64,000 bases of DNA from Actinomycetota bacterium (GTDB lineage Bacteria; Actinomycetota; Acidimicrobiia; Acidimicrobiales; Acidimicrobilacustridaceae): assembly GCA_016185305.1 (NCBI GenBank), contig JACPNV010000055.1:1-64000 (forward strand), in the 5' to 3' direction. Shown piece by piece: positions 32,986 to 40,898 of the stretch. Numbering within the stretch: position 1 is the stretch's first letter; each line of letters begins with the position of its first letter. The translations under genes and the position numbers were made by a program. The notes under the pieces were generated by a model. That model did not search any database and had not been told where the DNA came from. It saw only the letters and a program-made list of their open reading frames with translations.

Positions 32986-33623
32986 TGGCCCGCCTCACCA
33001 CAGAGAACGTCGGCGTCGCCAAGGAGATCATCTCCCGCTACCCGCGGCCCAAGTCCGCGCTCATCCCCTTGCTGCACCTGTCCCAGGAGCAGGATGGGTA
33101 TGTGACCGAGGAGGGGATGCAGCACATCGCGGAGCTGGTCGGTGTCACGCCCGCCGAGGTGCTCGGGACGTGCTCGTTCTATGAGATGTTCAAGCTCGAA
33201 CCCGTCGGGCGCTACGTCGTGAACATCTGCAACAACGTGAGCTGCATGCTCTGTGGCTCCGACGAGCTGATCCACCATGCCGAGCAGCGGCTTGGCATCA
33301 AGGTGGGCAACACCACACCCGACGGCACGTTCACGCTCGAGAGCGTCGAGTGCATAGCGGCCTGCACCGAAGCCCCGGCCCTGCAGGTCAACTACCGGTT
33401 CTTCAACAAGGTCTCGACCGACGGCTTCGACGGTCTCATCGACGACCTCGCCGCCGGCCGGCTCGATGACGACGTGCCCGCCCACGGAACCCTCGCCCGC
33501 GTCCGCCAGCACATCCCCGACGACCGCCGCGCCGGTTCGATCCCCCCCGAAGGGCAAACCGAACCGGCGTGGATGCACCTCAACGAGCCACCCGCAAGCG
33601 CCGACGGCGGGGAGCCTTCGTGA
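32985..33623 (+). CDS. nuoE: NADH-quinone oxidoreductase subunit E (set 1)
   Basis: A 212-residue thioredoxin-like [2Fe-2S] (N1a) subunit of the NADH-input module. Ligands lie in ICNNVSCML (C-x4-C) and VECIAACTEAP (C-x3-C). The N-terminal helical part (EIISRYPRPKSALIPLLHL) is typical. The C-terminal ~45 residues are Pro/Ala-rich and not conserved. ATG overlaps the nuoD stop as TAATG. Its own TGA overlaps the GTG of a small ORF that carries a palindromic repeat before nuoF. Confidence 0.94.
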   Translation: MARLTTENVGVAKEIISRYPRPKSALIPLLHLSQEQDGYVTEEGMQHIAELVGVTPAEVLGTCSFYEMFKLEPVGRYVVNICNNVSCMLCGSDELIHHAEQRLGIKVGNTTPDGTFTLESVECIAACTEAPALQVNYRFFNKVSTDGFDGLIDDLAAGRLDDDVPAHGTLARVRQHIPDDRRAGSIPPEGQTEPAWMHLNEPPASADGGEPS

Positions 33624-33733
33624 CCGCGCCCGTGCGATCGGTCGCCGTTCCCGCCCCCTCGGCAACTGGGCCGGCGAGCGCGCCGGATGTGGCGCGCGTG
33701 ATGGCCCGGTTCGGTCAGGGGGGGAGCTCGTGA
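33620..33733 (+). CDS. Candidate coupling small ORF between nuoE and nuoF
   Basis: A 37-codon frame with GTGA overlaps on both sides: its GTG overlaps the nuoE stop and its TGA overlaps the nuoF GTG. It spans a 106-nt gap. Codons ~15-32 are made from a 52-nt palindromic repeat, so the peptide itself (VTAPVRSVAVPAPSATGP...) is unlikely to be conserved. The structure suggests a selected path for ribosomes across an inserted element. Confidence 0.3.
   Translation: MTAPVRSVAVPAPSATGPASAPDVARVMARFGQGGSS
33663..33714 (+). repeat. 52-nt palindromic (REP-like) element inside the nuo operon
   Basis: CAACTGGGCCGGCGAGCGCG ... GGCCCGGTTCGG. It folds with outer stem CTGGGCC/GGCCCGG, a 5/5 internal loop and a perfect inner stem GCGCGCC/GGCGCGC around GGATGT. 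It aligns without gaps to 18114-18165 (minus strand) and to the pair at 12393-12507 (minus strand). It lies between nuoE and nuoF. Confidence 0.82.
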
Positions 33734-35112
33734 CGATCACCGACGCGCCGAAGATCCTGACGGCGCGCCTCGACCGGTACGCCGACGCCCACACCATCGC
33801 CCGCTACGAGGAGACCGGCGGTTACCAGGCGTTGCGCAAGGCGCTCACGACGTTGTCACCGGGCGACGTCGCCGATGAGGTCAAGGCTGCGAGCCTGCTC
33901 GGGCGCGGGGGCGCCGGCTTCCCCGCCGGCGTGAAGTGGGGCTTCTGCCCGCCCGGCGTGTGGCCGCGCTACCTCGTCGTCAACGGCGACGAGTCCGAGC
34001 CCGGCACCTACAAGGACCGCCTCCTCATGGAGCGAGATCCGCACCAGCTCATCGAAGGGGTGCTGCTGGCGTCCTACGCGATCGGCGCCGCCCAGGCCTT
34101 CCTCTACATCCGGGGCGAGATGCCGCTCGCGCACGAACGCGTGGCGCAGGCGCTCAACGATGCCTACGCCAAGGGCTACATCGGCCGCAACATCATGGGC
34201 ACGCCCTTCTCGGTCGACGTCGTGCTGTCGTGGGGCGCGGGCGCCTACATCGTGGGAGAGGAGACCGCGCTCATCGAGAGCCTCGAAGGCAACCGCGGCA
34301 TGCCCCGTCTCAAGCCGCCGTTCTTCCCCGCCGCCAAGGGCCTCTACCTCCAGCCCACGGTCGTCAACAACGTCGAGACGCTGTCGAACGTGCCGTGGAT
34401 CGTGAGCAACGGCGCCGCCAAGTTCACCGAGCTCGGCGCGGACACGTCGAAGGGCACGCGGATGTTCGCCGTCTCGGGCCACGTGAAGAACCCCGGCGTG
34501 TTCGAGGTCGAGTACGGCGTCACGACCTTCCGCGACGTCATCATGGCCCCGGTCTACGCGGCTGGCGTACGCGGCGATCGCAAGCTCAAGGCGTTCATCC
34601 CTGGTGGCGCGTCGTCTCCTTGGCTGTACGAGGAGCACCTCGACCTCCCGCTCGAGAAGGTGATCGTCGACAAGGCGGGGTCGATGCTCGGGTCGGGTGC
34701 GATCGTCGTGATGGACGAGACCACCGACATGGTGAAGGCCTGCCTCAGCGTGGTGTCGTTCTTCGCACACGAGTCGTGCGGGAAGTGCACGCCGTGCCGT
34801 GAGGGCACCACGTGGCTGCGCCAGATCCTCGAGCGCATCCTGGCCGGCTACGGCCGCCCCTCCGACATCGACCTCCTGATGGACGTGAGCGACAACATCA
34901 GCCCCGGCCTGGTGTGGCCGCCGAAGCAAACCACCATCTGCCCGTTGGGCCCGTCCGCCACCGCGCCCACCGCGTCGGCCATCCGCCGCTTCCGCCACGA
35001 GTTCGAGGCACACATCGACCGTGGCATGCGAGCGCGAGGAGAGCAACCACCTCCGGCCCAGGCGGTCGCGGAGCCAGCGTTCGCGGGGCGAGACCACGGA
35101 GGACTGGAATGA
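33730..35112 (+). CDS. nuoF: NADH-quinone oxidoreductase subunit F (set 1)
   Basis: A 460-residue NADH- and FMN-binding 51-kDa subunit. The NADH site is GRGGAGFPAGVKW, the FMN site includes NGDESEPGTYKDR and GAGAYIVGEETALIESLEG, and the N3 [4Fe-4S] ligands are SCGKCTPCREGT plus a distal Cys in TICPLGPSA. It starts at GTG 33730. This is the electron entry of set 1; no counterpart exists in set 2. Its TGA overlaps the ATG of a 33-codon small ORF before nuoG. Confidence 0.95.
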   Translation: MTITDAPKILTARLDRYADAHTIARYEETGGYQALRKALTTLSPGDVADEVKAASLLGRGGAGFPAGVKWGFCPPGVWPRYLVVNGDESEPGTYKDRLLMERDPHQLIEGVLLASYAIGAAQAFLYIRGEMPLAHERVAQALNDAYAKGYIGRNIMGTPFSVDVVLSWGAGAYIVGEETALIESLEGNRGMPRLKPPFFPAAKGLYLQPTVVNNVETLSNVPWIVSNGAAKFTELGADTSKGTRMFAVSGHVKNPGVFEVEYGVTTFRDVIMAPVYAAGVRGDRKLKAFIPGGASSPWLYEEHLDLPLEKVIVDKAGSMLGSGAIVVMDETTDMVKACLSVVSFFAHESCGKCTPCREGTTWLRQILERILAGYGRPSDIDLLMDVSDNISPGLVWPPKQTTICPLGPSATAPTASAIRRFRHEFEAHIDRGMRARGEQPPPAQAVAEPAFAGRDHGGLE

Positions 35113-35210
35113 GCAGCCAGACTCGCGGAGCCCGCCCGGGCCGAGCAGCTCGACCCGGCGTTGCGGCTGCGGGCAACGCCAGCCGCCACATCATCGGCGG
35201 CGCAGCATGA
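35109..35210 (+). CDS. Candidate coupling small ORF between nuoF and nuoG
   Basis: A 33-codon frame with ATGA overlaps at both ends (nuoF stop and nuoG start). It exactly spans the 94-nt gap. The peptide MSSQTRGARPGRAARPGVAA... is Arg/Ala/Gly-rich, with no domain. Confidence 0.32.
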   Translation: MSSQTRGARPGRAARPGVAAAGNASRHIIGGAA

Positions 35211-37831
35211 GTGACGTGGCCGTCACGATCAACGGGCAGGAGATCGTCGCGAACAAGGGCGAGCTCGTCATCGACGCGGCCGAGCGCCACGGCGTCTACA
35301 TCCCTCGCTTCTGCTACCACCCGCGGATGAAGCCGGTGGGCATGTGTCGCATGTGCCTCGTCGAGATCGACACCGGTCGCGGTCCGGCGCTGCAGCCGTC
35401 GTGCATGATCGAGTGCACGCCTGAGATGAAGGTCGACACGCAGTCGCCGGTCACCAAGAAGGCGCAGGACGGCGTGCTCGAGTTCCTGCTCATCAACCAT
35501 CCACTCGACTGCCCGGTGTGCGACAAGGGCGGCGAGTGCCCGCTGCAGGACCAGACCTTGACCTACGGGCCGGGCGAGAGCCGGTTCGTGGAGGAGAAGC
35601 GCCACCACGAGAAGCCCATCCCGATCAGCGACCTCGTGCTGCTCGATCGCGAGCGTTGCATCCTGTGCGATCGCTGCACGCGGTTCGCGTCGGAGGTCGC
35701 CGGCGACCCGCTCATCTCGTTCCTCCACCGCGGGAACGAGACCGAGGTCAACACCTTCCCCGACGATCCGTTCGCGTCGTACTTCAGCGGCAACACGGTG
35801 CAGATCTGTCCGGTCGGCGCGCTGACCGCGTTGCCGTACCGCTTCAAGGCTCGCCCGTGGGATCTCGAAGCGACCGAGTCCACGTGCCAGGGGTGCAGCG
35901 TCGGATGCCGCATCGCCATCCAGGAGTCGCGCAACGAGGTCCTGCGCTACCTCGGCGTCGATGCTGACCCGGTGAACTGGGGTTGGTTGTGCGACAAGGG
36001 CCGCTTCGGATTCGAGGCTGTGGGTGCCGGGAACCGGCTGCGCGATCCGCTCGTGAGGCGGGGCGACCAGTTCTCGGTCGTGCGGTGGTCCGATGCGTTG
36101 CACGCCACGGCCACTGCCATCACTGCCGCGCTGGGCTCGACCGGCCCGAGCGGCATCGCGGTCATCGGCGGGGCGCGGCTGACCAACGAGGACGCCTACG
36201 CGTGGTCGAAGCTCGCCAAGGGTCTCATCGGCACCGACAACGTCGACTGCCAGCTCGGCGACGGCTTGCCGGCGAGCGCGGTGCTGGGCCTCCCGAAGGC
36301 GACCATCGACGAGCTGTGCGCGCCGGGCGCGACGGTCATCCTCCTGGGACCCGACATCAAAGAAGAACTTCCCGTCCTCTTCCTGCGGCTCAAGCACGCG
36401 GTGCAGAACGACGGCGTGAAGGTCATCGAGGTGTCGTCGATGCCGACCGGCTTCACGAAGTACGCGTCCGTCTCGATCCGCCATCGTGCCGCCGAAGCCA
36501 ACGAAGCGGTACGGGCGCTGCTCGACGGCATCCCCGCCGGCAAGGATGGCGGCGGGGCCGACGCCCGGGTGCTCGATGCCGCCCGCGCGCTCGTCACGAG
36601 CGGCGCCCCGCTGACGGTGTTGCTCGGCCGTACCTCGCTCTCCGAGCAACCCGACGCGGTGGTCGATGCGGCGGCCGCGCTGGTCGACCGGGTGCCGGGC
36701 GTGAAGTTCCTCTCCGGGCTCCGGCGCGCGAACGTGCACGGCGCGCTCGACATGGGCCTGGCACCTGGGTTGCTGCCCGGCCGCACCACGCTTGCCGCGG
36801 CCGGCGGCTGGTTCGGCCGGGTGTGGCCGCAGGTCCCCACCCAGACCGGCCTCGACACCACCGGCATCCTGCAGGCGGCCGCCGCCGGCCACGTCGACGT
36901 GCTCATCCTGCTGGGCGCCGATCCGCTGGCCGACTTCCCCGATCGCACGCTGGCCGAGCAGGGTTTGGCCGGCGCCCGCACGGTCATCGCGCTCGACACG
37001 TTCCTCAACGAGTCCGCTCAGCAGGCCGATGTCGTGCTCGCGGCGGCGGGCTTCGGTGAGTGCGAGGGCACGACCACCAACATCGAGGGTCGGGTGAGCG
37101 TGCTCAACCAGAAGGTCACGCCGCCGGGTTCGGCCCGCACCGACTGGATCATCGCCGCCGAGCTCGCGCGCATCTTGGGCTCCGATCTCCAGCTCGAGTC
37201 GGTCGACGACATCCGCGACGAGATCGAAGAGCTGTCGGCGGCCCATCGAGGCCTGACGGTCGACGTGCTCGCCAAGATGGCCTACGGCGATGGTGTCGTG
37301 GTCCCTCTCCCGAGCGAGCCGGCGCCTGGTGCCGATGGCGACGGCGATGCCGATGGTGTGGGCAGCGAAGCCAGCGACGAAGCCGGTGACGAAGCCAGCG
37401 ACGAAGCCGGCGAACCAGAGACCGTCGGTGCCGATCTCGAGCGCCCCGGCCCCGCCCCGATCGAGCTCGAGCGCACGGACGCGCTGGAAGCGCCACCGAT
37501 CGATGCCTACTCGTACCGGCTCGTCACCGGGCGTCGGCTGTACGACCAGGGCACGCTGGTCTCCCAGGCGGGCCATCTGGCTGGCCTCGCGCCGGGGACG
37601 GTGCTGCGCATCAATCCCTACGACTTCGACCGCCTCGGCGTTGCCGAGGGCACGACGTTGCCGTTGCGCTCACCGCGCGGTCTGGTCGAGATCGAGGTCC
37701 ACACCGATCGCGAGGTTCCCCGCGGCACCGCCGTGATGTTCTTCAACCAGCCCGGCGCCGATGCGGCGAGACTGATCGACGCCACCGCCCGCGTGACCGA
37801 AGTCCGCCTCGAGACCGGCGGCCCCTCATGA
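35207..37831 (+). CDS. nuoG: NADH-quinone oxidoreductase subunit G (set 1)
   Basis: An 874-residue 75-kDa subunit. The N-terminal [2Fe-2S] (N1b) ligands are C36, C47, C50 and C66. The His/Cys N5 motif is HPLDCPVCDKGGEC and N4 is in RCILCDRCTRF with CPVGAL. A complete N7 motif, C-x2-C-x3-C-x27-C (CQGCSVGC ... C), is present. A molybdopterin-type fold without catalytic role follows. Residues ~702-745 are an acidic D/E/A repeat (SDEAGDEASDEAGE) not found in most relatives. The ATG at 35207 overlaps a small-ORF stop. Confidence 0.95.
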   Translation: MSDVAVTINGQEIVANKGELVIDAAERHGVYIPRFCYHPRMKPVGMCRMCLVEIDTGRGPALQPSCMIECTPEMKVDTQSPVTKKAQDGVLEFLLINHPLDCPVCDKGGECPLQDQTLTYGPGESRFVEEKRHHEKPIPISDLVLLDRERCILCDRCTRFASEVAGDPLISFLHRGNETEVNTFPDDPFASYFSGNTVQICPVGALTALPYRFKARPWDLEATESTCQGCSVGCRIAIQESRNEVLRYLGVDADPVNWGWLCDKGRFGFEAVGAGNRLRDPLVRRGDQFSVVRWSDALHATATAITAALGSTGPSGIAVIGGARLTNEDAYAWSKLAKGLIGTDNVDCQLGDGLPASAVLGLPKATIDELCAPGATVILLGPDIKEELPVLFLRLKHAVQNDGVKVIEVSSMPTGFTKYASVSIRHRAAEANEAVRALLDGIPAGKDGGGADARVLDAARALVTSGAPLTVLLGRTSLSEQPDAVVDAAAALVDRVPGVKFLSGLRRANVHGALDMGLAPGLLPGRTTLAAAGGWFGRVWPQVPTQTGLDTTGILQAAAAGHVDVLILLGADPLADFPDRTLAEQGLAGARTVIALDTFLNESAQQADVVLAAAGFGECEGTTTNIEGRVSVLNQKVTPPGSARTDWIIAAELARILGSDLQLESVDDIRDEIEELSAAHRGLTVDVLAKMAYGDGVVVPLPSEPAPGADGDGDADGVGSEASDEAGDEASDEAGEPETVGADLERPGPAPIELERTDALEAPPIDAYSYRLVTGRRLYDQGTLVSQAGHLAGLAPGTVLRINPYDFDRLGVAEGTTLPLRSPRGLVEIEVHTDREVPRGTAVMFFNQPGADAARLIDATARVTEVRLETGGPS

Positions 37832-37932
37832 GCGGGTGCGCGAGCGAGCCGGAGGCGCAAGCCTTCACACCCCCGACCGATTTGGTCCCTCGCGTGCGAC
37901 CGACCGAAGATGCCGGGCGGAGGACTCGGTAG
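37828..37932 (+). CDS. Candidate coupling small ORF between nuoG and nuoH
   Basis: A 34-codon frame. ATG overlaps the nuoG stop (ATGA), and TAG ends 3 nt before the nuoH ATG. It spans a 104-nt gap. The peptide MSGCASEPEAQAFTPPTD... has no domain. Confidence 0.3.
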   Translation: MSGCASEPEAQAFTPPTDLVPRVRPTEDAGRRTR

Positions 37933-37935
37933 ATC

Positions 37936-39156
37936 ATGGGTGGAGACCCGCTCTTCAGCAATGGTGTCGACCTCGCGGTCGTCCTCATCGTCATCGTGAA
38001 GGTCGTCGTCACCTTCGTGTTCTTGCTGATCGCCACCATGCTCATGGTGTGGTTCGAGCGGAAGCTCATCGGCGACATGCAGAACCGCATCGGCCCCAAC
38101 CGGGCGGGGCCCTGGGGCATCATGCAGACGCTGGCCGACGGCATCAAGCTGTTCTTCAAGGAGCACTTCATGCCCGAACGGGCCCACTCGGCGGTCTTCG
38201 TCCTGGCGCCGTTCCTGTCGTTCGTCCCGGCGTTCTTGCTCTTCGCCATCGTCCCGGTGACCGGCAACTTCGCCGACGGCGGCAACGGCACCGTGGAGAT
38301 CTTCGGGTACACCACGTACGTGCAGCTGGCCGATCCGCCGATCGGCATCCTGTTCGCGCTCGCGATGTCGTCGGTCGCGGTCTACGGGGTGATGCTCGCG
38401 GGTTGGTCGTCGGGTTCGAAGTACCCGCTCCTCGGCTCGGTTCGGGCATCGGCCCAGATGTGTTCGTATGAAGCCGCCATGGGGCTGGCCGTCGTCGGCG
38501 TCGTCCTCGTCACCGGCACGCTCGAGACCACCCAGATGGTGCTCGTCCAAGCCGGCCCCGGACCCTTCGGCTGGGTGCCCAATTGGGGCATCATCCTCAC
38601 CGCGGTCATCCCCTTCGTCATCTTCGTGATCGCCGGAACCGCCGAGCTCAACCGCCCGCCGTTCGACCTCGTCGAGGCCGAGCAAGAGCTCGTCGGCGGG
38701 TTCAACACCGAGTACAGCAGCATCCGGTTCGCGCTCTTCTTCCTCGCCGAGTTCATGAACACCATCACGATGTCGGCGATCTTCGTGACGCTGTTCCTCG
38801 GCGGACCGGCCGGCCCCGCGCCGATCGGTCCGGCGTGGGTGTGGGGACTCGTCTGGTTCTTCCTCAAGCTGTTCGTGTTCCTCTTCATGTTCGTGTGGTT
38901 CCGGGCCACGCTGCCCCGCTTCCGCTACGACCAGCTCATGCATCTCGGCTGGCGCGTGCTGATACCGCTCGCCCTCGGCTGGCTGCTGCTCCTCGCGACC
39001 GGCCACATCGCGTCTGACCAGGGCTGGCCCCTCGGCATCGCCATCCCGATCGCCCTTGTCGTGATGGCGGCGGCGTCCGGGTTGATACGGGTCGCCAGCC
39101 GCCGCGCCCTCGAAGCGCGCCTCGCCGAGCTCGAACCAGGTGGAGTCGTGCTGTGA
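37936..39156 (+). CDS. nuoH: NADH-quinone oxidoreductase subunit H (set 1)
   Basis: A 406-residue membrane subunit with eight or nine helices, next to the quinone chamber. Family segments include MVWFERKLIGDMQNRIGPNR, LADGIKLFFKE and ELNRPPFDLVEAEQELVGGF; the last is the loop facing the quinone site. It is longer than set 2 NuoH (341 residues), mainly at the C-terminus and between helices. Its TGA overlaps the GTG of a 19-codon small ORF that runs to the nuoI ATG. Confidence 0.95.
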   Translation: MGGDPLFSNGVDLAVVLIVIVKVVVTFVFLLIATMLMVWFERKLIGDMQNRIGPNRAGPWGIMQTLADGIKLFFKEHFMPERAHSAVFVLAPFLSFVPAFLLFAIVPVTGNFADGGNGTVEIFGYTTYVQLADPPIGILFALAMSSVAVYGVMLAGWSSGSKYPLLGSVRASAQMCSYEAAMGLAVVGVVLVTGTLETTQMVLVQAGPGPFGWVPNWGIILTAVIPFVIFVIAGTAELNRPPFDLVEAEQELVGGFNTEYSSIRFALFFLAEFMNTITMSAIFVTLFLGGPAGPAPIGPAWVWGLVWFFLKLFVFLFMFVWFRATLPRFRYDQLMHLGWRVLIPLALGWLLLLATGHIASDQGWPLGIAIPIALVVMAAASGLIRVASRRALEARLAELEPGGVVL

Positions 39157-39212
39157 CGGGGCCCGGGCTGACCAGTACCGACGCTGCGCAGCCGCCAGGC
39201 GGAGCAGCGTAG
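39153..39212 (+). CDS. Candidate coupling small ORF between nuoH and nuoI
   Basis: A 19-codon frame (VTGPGLTSTDAAQPPGGAA). GTG overlaps the nuoH stop, and TAG directly abuts the nuoI ATG. It spans a 56-nt gap. GGCGGAGCAG at its end may be the nuoI ribosome site. Confidence 0.28.
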   Translation: MTGPGLTSTDAAQPPGGAA

Positions 39213-39851
39213 ATGGGCTACCTCGAAGGGTTCGGCGTCACGTTCAAGAAGCTCTTCGAAGAGCGCGTGACCGACCCGTACACGATCGGCAAGGGGCCCA
39301 AAGCGCCGAAGCCGGAGCGCCAGCACGGCCGCCACGTCCTCAACCGCTACGAGGACGGGACGGAGAAGTGCATCGGGTGCGAGCTGTGCGCCGGCGTGTG
39401 CCCGGCGCGCTGCATCTACGTGCGCGGTGCCGACAACCCGCCCGACGCCCCGGTCTCGCCCGGCGAGCGTTACGGCTACGTGTACGAGATCAACTACCTG
39501 CGGTGCATCCATTGCGACCTGTGCGTGGAGGCGTGCCCGACCGAGGCGATCACCGAGACCAAGCTGTTCGAGTTCTCCTTCACCAGCCGGGCCGACGCGA
39601 TCTACACGAAAGACGAGCTCGTCGTGGGCGATGACGGCAAGCCCCAGCACCTCCCGTGGGAAGACTGGCGCGACGGCGAGGACGTCCATACCTCGGCGTG
39701 GATGCGGGCGACGTCTCCGTCCGGCAGCGCCGTGTTCGAAGGCATCGTCGCCTGGTCGGGCGAGCTCGGCTACGGCGTGCGCCATCCCGAACAGGGCCAG
39801 GCCCACGAAGACCGCCACGAGCGAGCGGCGATGGAAGAGGAGCACCACTGA
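39213..39851 (+). CDS. nuoI: NADH-quinone oxidoreductase subunit I (set 1)
   Basis: A 212-residue 2[4Fe-4S] subunit carrying N6a and N6b. Ligands are [15 protein letters not shown] (about residues 54-68) and [12 protein letters not shown] (about 100-111). The amphipathic N-terminal helix ([15 protein letters not shown]) lies along the membrane. The C-terminal ~85 residues, His/Glu-rich at the end, are longer than in set 2. It passes electrons from NuoG to NuoB. The stop overlaps a 16-codon small ORF (TGATG). Confidence 0.94.
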   Translation: MGYLEGFGVTFKKLFEERVTDPYTIGKGPKAPKPERQHGRHVLNRYEDGTEKCIGCELCAGVCPARCIYVRGADNPPDAPVSPGERYGYVYEINYLRCIHCDLCVEACPTEAITETKLFEFSFTSRADAIYTKDELVVGDDGKPQHLPWEDWRDGEDVHTSAWMRATSPSGSAVFEGIVAWSGELGYGVRHPEQGQAHEDRHERAAMEEEHH

Positions 39852-39901
39852 TGGCCGCCGACCGCGGCCGCGCCGCCGCCGGATCGAGAACGTCGAGGTG
39901 A
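39851..39901 (+). CDS. Candidate coupling small ORF between nuoI and nuoJ
   Basis: A 16-codon frame ([16 protein letters not shown]). ATG overlaps the nuoI stop by 1 nt (TGATG), and TGA ends 4 nt before the nuoJ ATG. It contains the GAGGTGA ribosome site of nuoJ. It spans the 54-nt gap. Confidence 0.25.
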   Translation: MAADRGRAAAGSRTSR

Positions 39902-39905
39902 CGTG

Positions 39906-40592
39906 ATGTCGGTGCAGCTCGTCGTGTTCTTCATCTGTGCGCTCATCGCGCTGTTCGGCGCCGGTGGCGTGGTGTGGTCGCGCAGCCCGGTGCACTCGGC
40001 TCTCAGCCTCGTCGCCACGCTCTTCGCCATCGCCGTGCTGTTCTTGAACCAGAACGCCCAGTTCCTCGCGGCCGTGCAGGTGATCGTCTACACGGGTGCC
40101 ATCGTGATCTTGATCCTGTTCGTGATCATGCTGCTCGGGGTGGACAAGCTGGAGAACCTCGCCGACGAGCCGCTGGGCATCGGCTTCCGGGTCGCGGGCG
40201 GCGTCGTCGCCGTGGCGCTTCTCGCGGTCTTGCTGGCGGTGTTCTTCTTCGGCGGCAGGACCATCGTGACCGGCAAGCCGGCCCAAGCCACCTTCGGCGG
40301 CACGTCGACGTACCAACCGATCTCGCAACAGGCCGTGAGCAACCCGCAGGCCGGCGTGATCGACACCGCCGACGTGCCGAACATCAACCTGCTCGGCAAG
40401 CAGATCTTCACGCAGTACATCCTCGCCTTCGAGGTGACAGCCGCCCTGCTCACCATCGCCGTCGTCGGGGCCGTGGTCATGGCGCACCGATCGAAGCAGG
40501 TGCAGCCCATCCCCGACGAACCCGAGTCGCTCGACAGTGGCGCCGACCTCGCTGCCATCGACGCCGCCGGCGAGGAGGTGCGCGAAGCGTGA
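39906..40592 (+). CDS. nuoJ: NADH-quinone oxidoreductase subunit J (set 1)
   Basis: A 228-residue membrane subunit with five helices. [20 protein letters not shown] is the helix-three segment with the pi-bulge region of NuoJ. A ~50-residue polar loop separates helix four from helix five. ATG 39906 is preceded by GAGGTGA at 5 nt; GTG 39903 is a possible start. The stop overlaps the nuoK GTG. It forms part of the proton-path core with NuoA and NuoK. Confidence 0.93.
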   Translation: MSVQLVVFFICALIALFGAGGVVWSRSPVHSALSLVATLFAIAVLFLNQNAQFLAAVQVIVYTGAIVILILFVIMLLGVDKLENLADEPLGIGFRVAGGVVAVALLAVLLAVFFFGGRTIVTGKPAQATFGGTSTYQPISQQAVSNPQAGVIDTADVPNINLLGKQIFTQYILAFEVTAALLTIAVVGAVVMAHRSKQVQPIPDEPESLDSGADLAAIDAAGEEVREA

Positions 40593-40894
40593 CGAACCTC
40601 GACGTGCCCTATCTCGTGCTCGCCGGCGGCTTGTTCGCAGTCGGCGCCTTCGGCCTGCTCTACCGGCGCAACCCGCTGGTGATGCTCATGTGCGTCGAGC
40701 TCATGCTCAACGCCGTGAACCTCACGTTCGTGACGTTCGGCCGGATGATGAACGATCTCAACGGCCAGGTCATCGTGTTCTTCGTGCTGGTGGTCGCGGC
40801 GGCCGAGGTCGTCGTGGGCCTCGCCATCATCGTTGCCGTGATACGAAGGCGCCCCGGCGCGTCCGCCGACGACCTCAAGGTGCTGCGCGGGTAA
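40589..40894 (+). CDS. nuoK: NADH-quinone oxidoreductase subunit K (set 1)
   Basis: A 101-residue, three-helix subunit. The conserved membrane glutamates are in [12 protein letters not shown] (helix two) and [13 protein letters not shown] (helix three), which carry protons between NuoJ and NuoN. It starts at GTG 40589, overlapping the nuoJ stop by 4 nt, and is followed by nuoL after 4 nt. Length is standard. Confidence 0.94.
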   Translation: MTNLDVPYLVLAGGLFAVGAFGLLYRRNPLVMLMCVELMLNAVNLTFVTFGRMMNDLNGQVIVFFVLVVAAAEVVVGLAIIVAVIRRRPGASADDLKVLRG

Positions 40895-40898
40895 TCAC

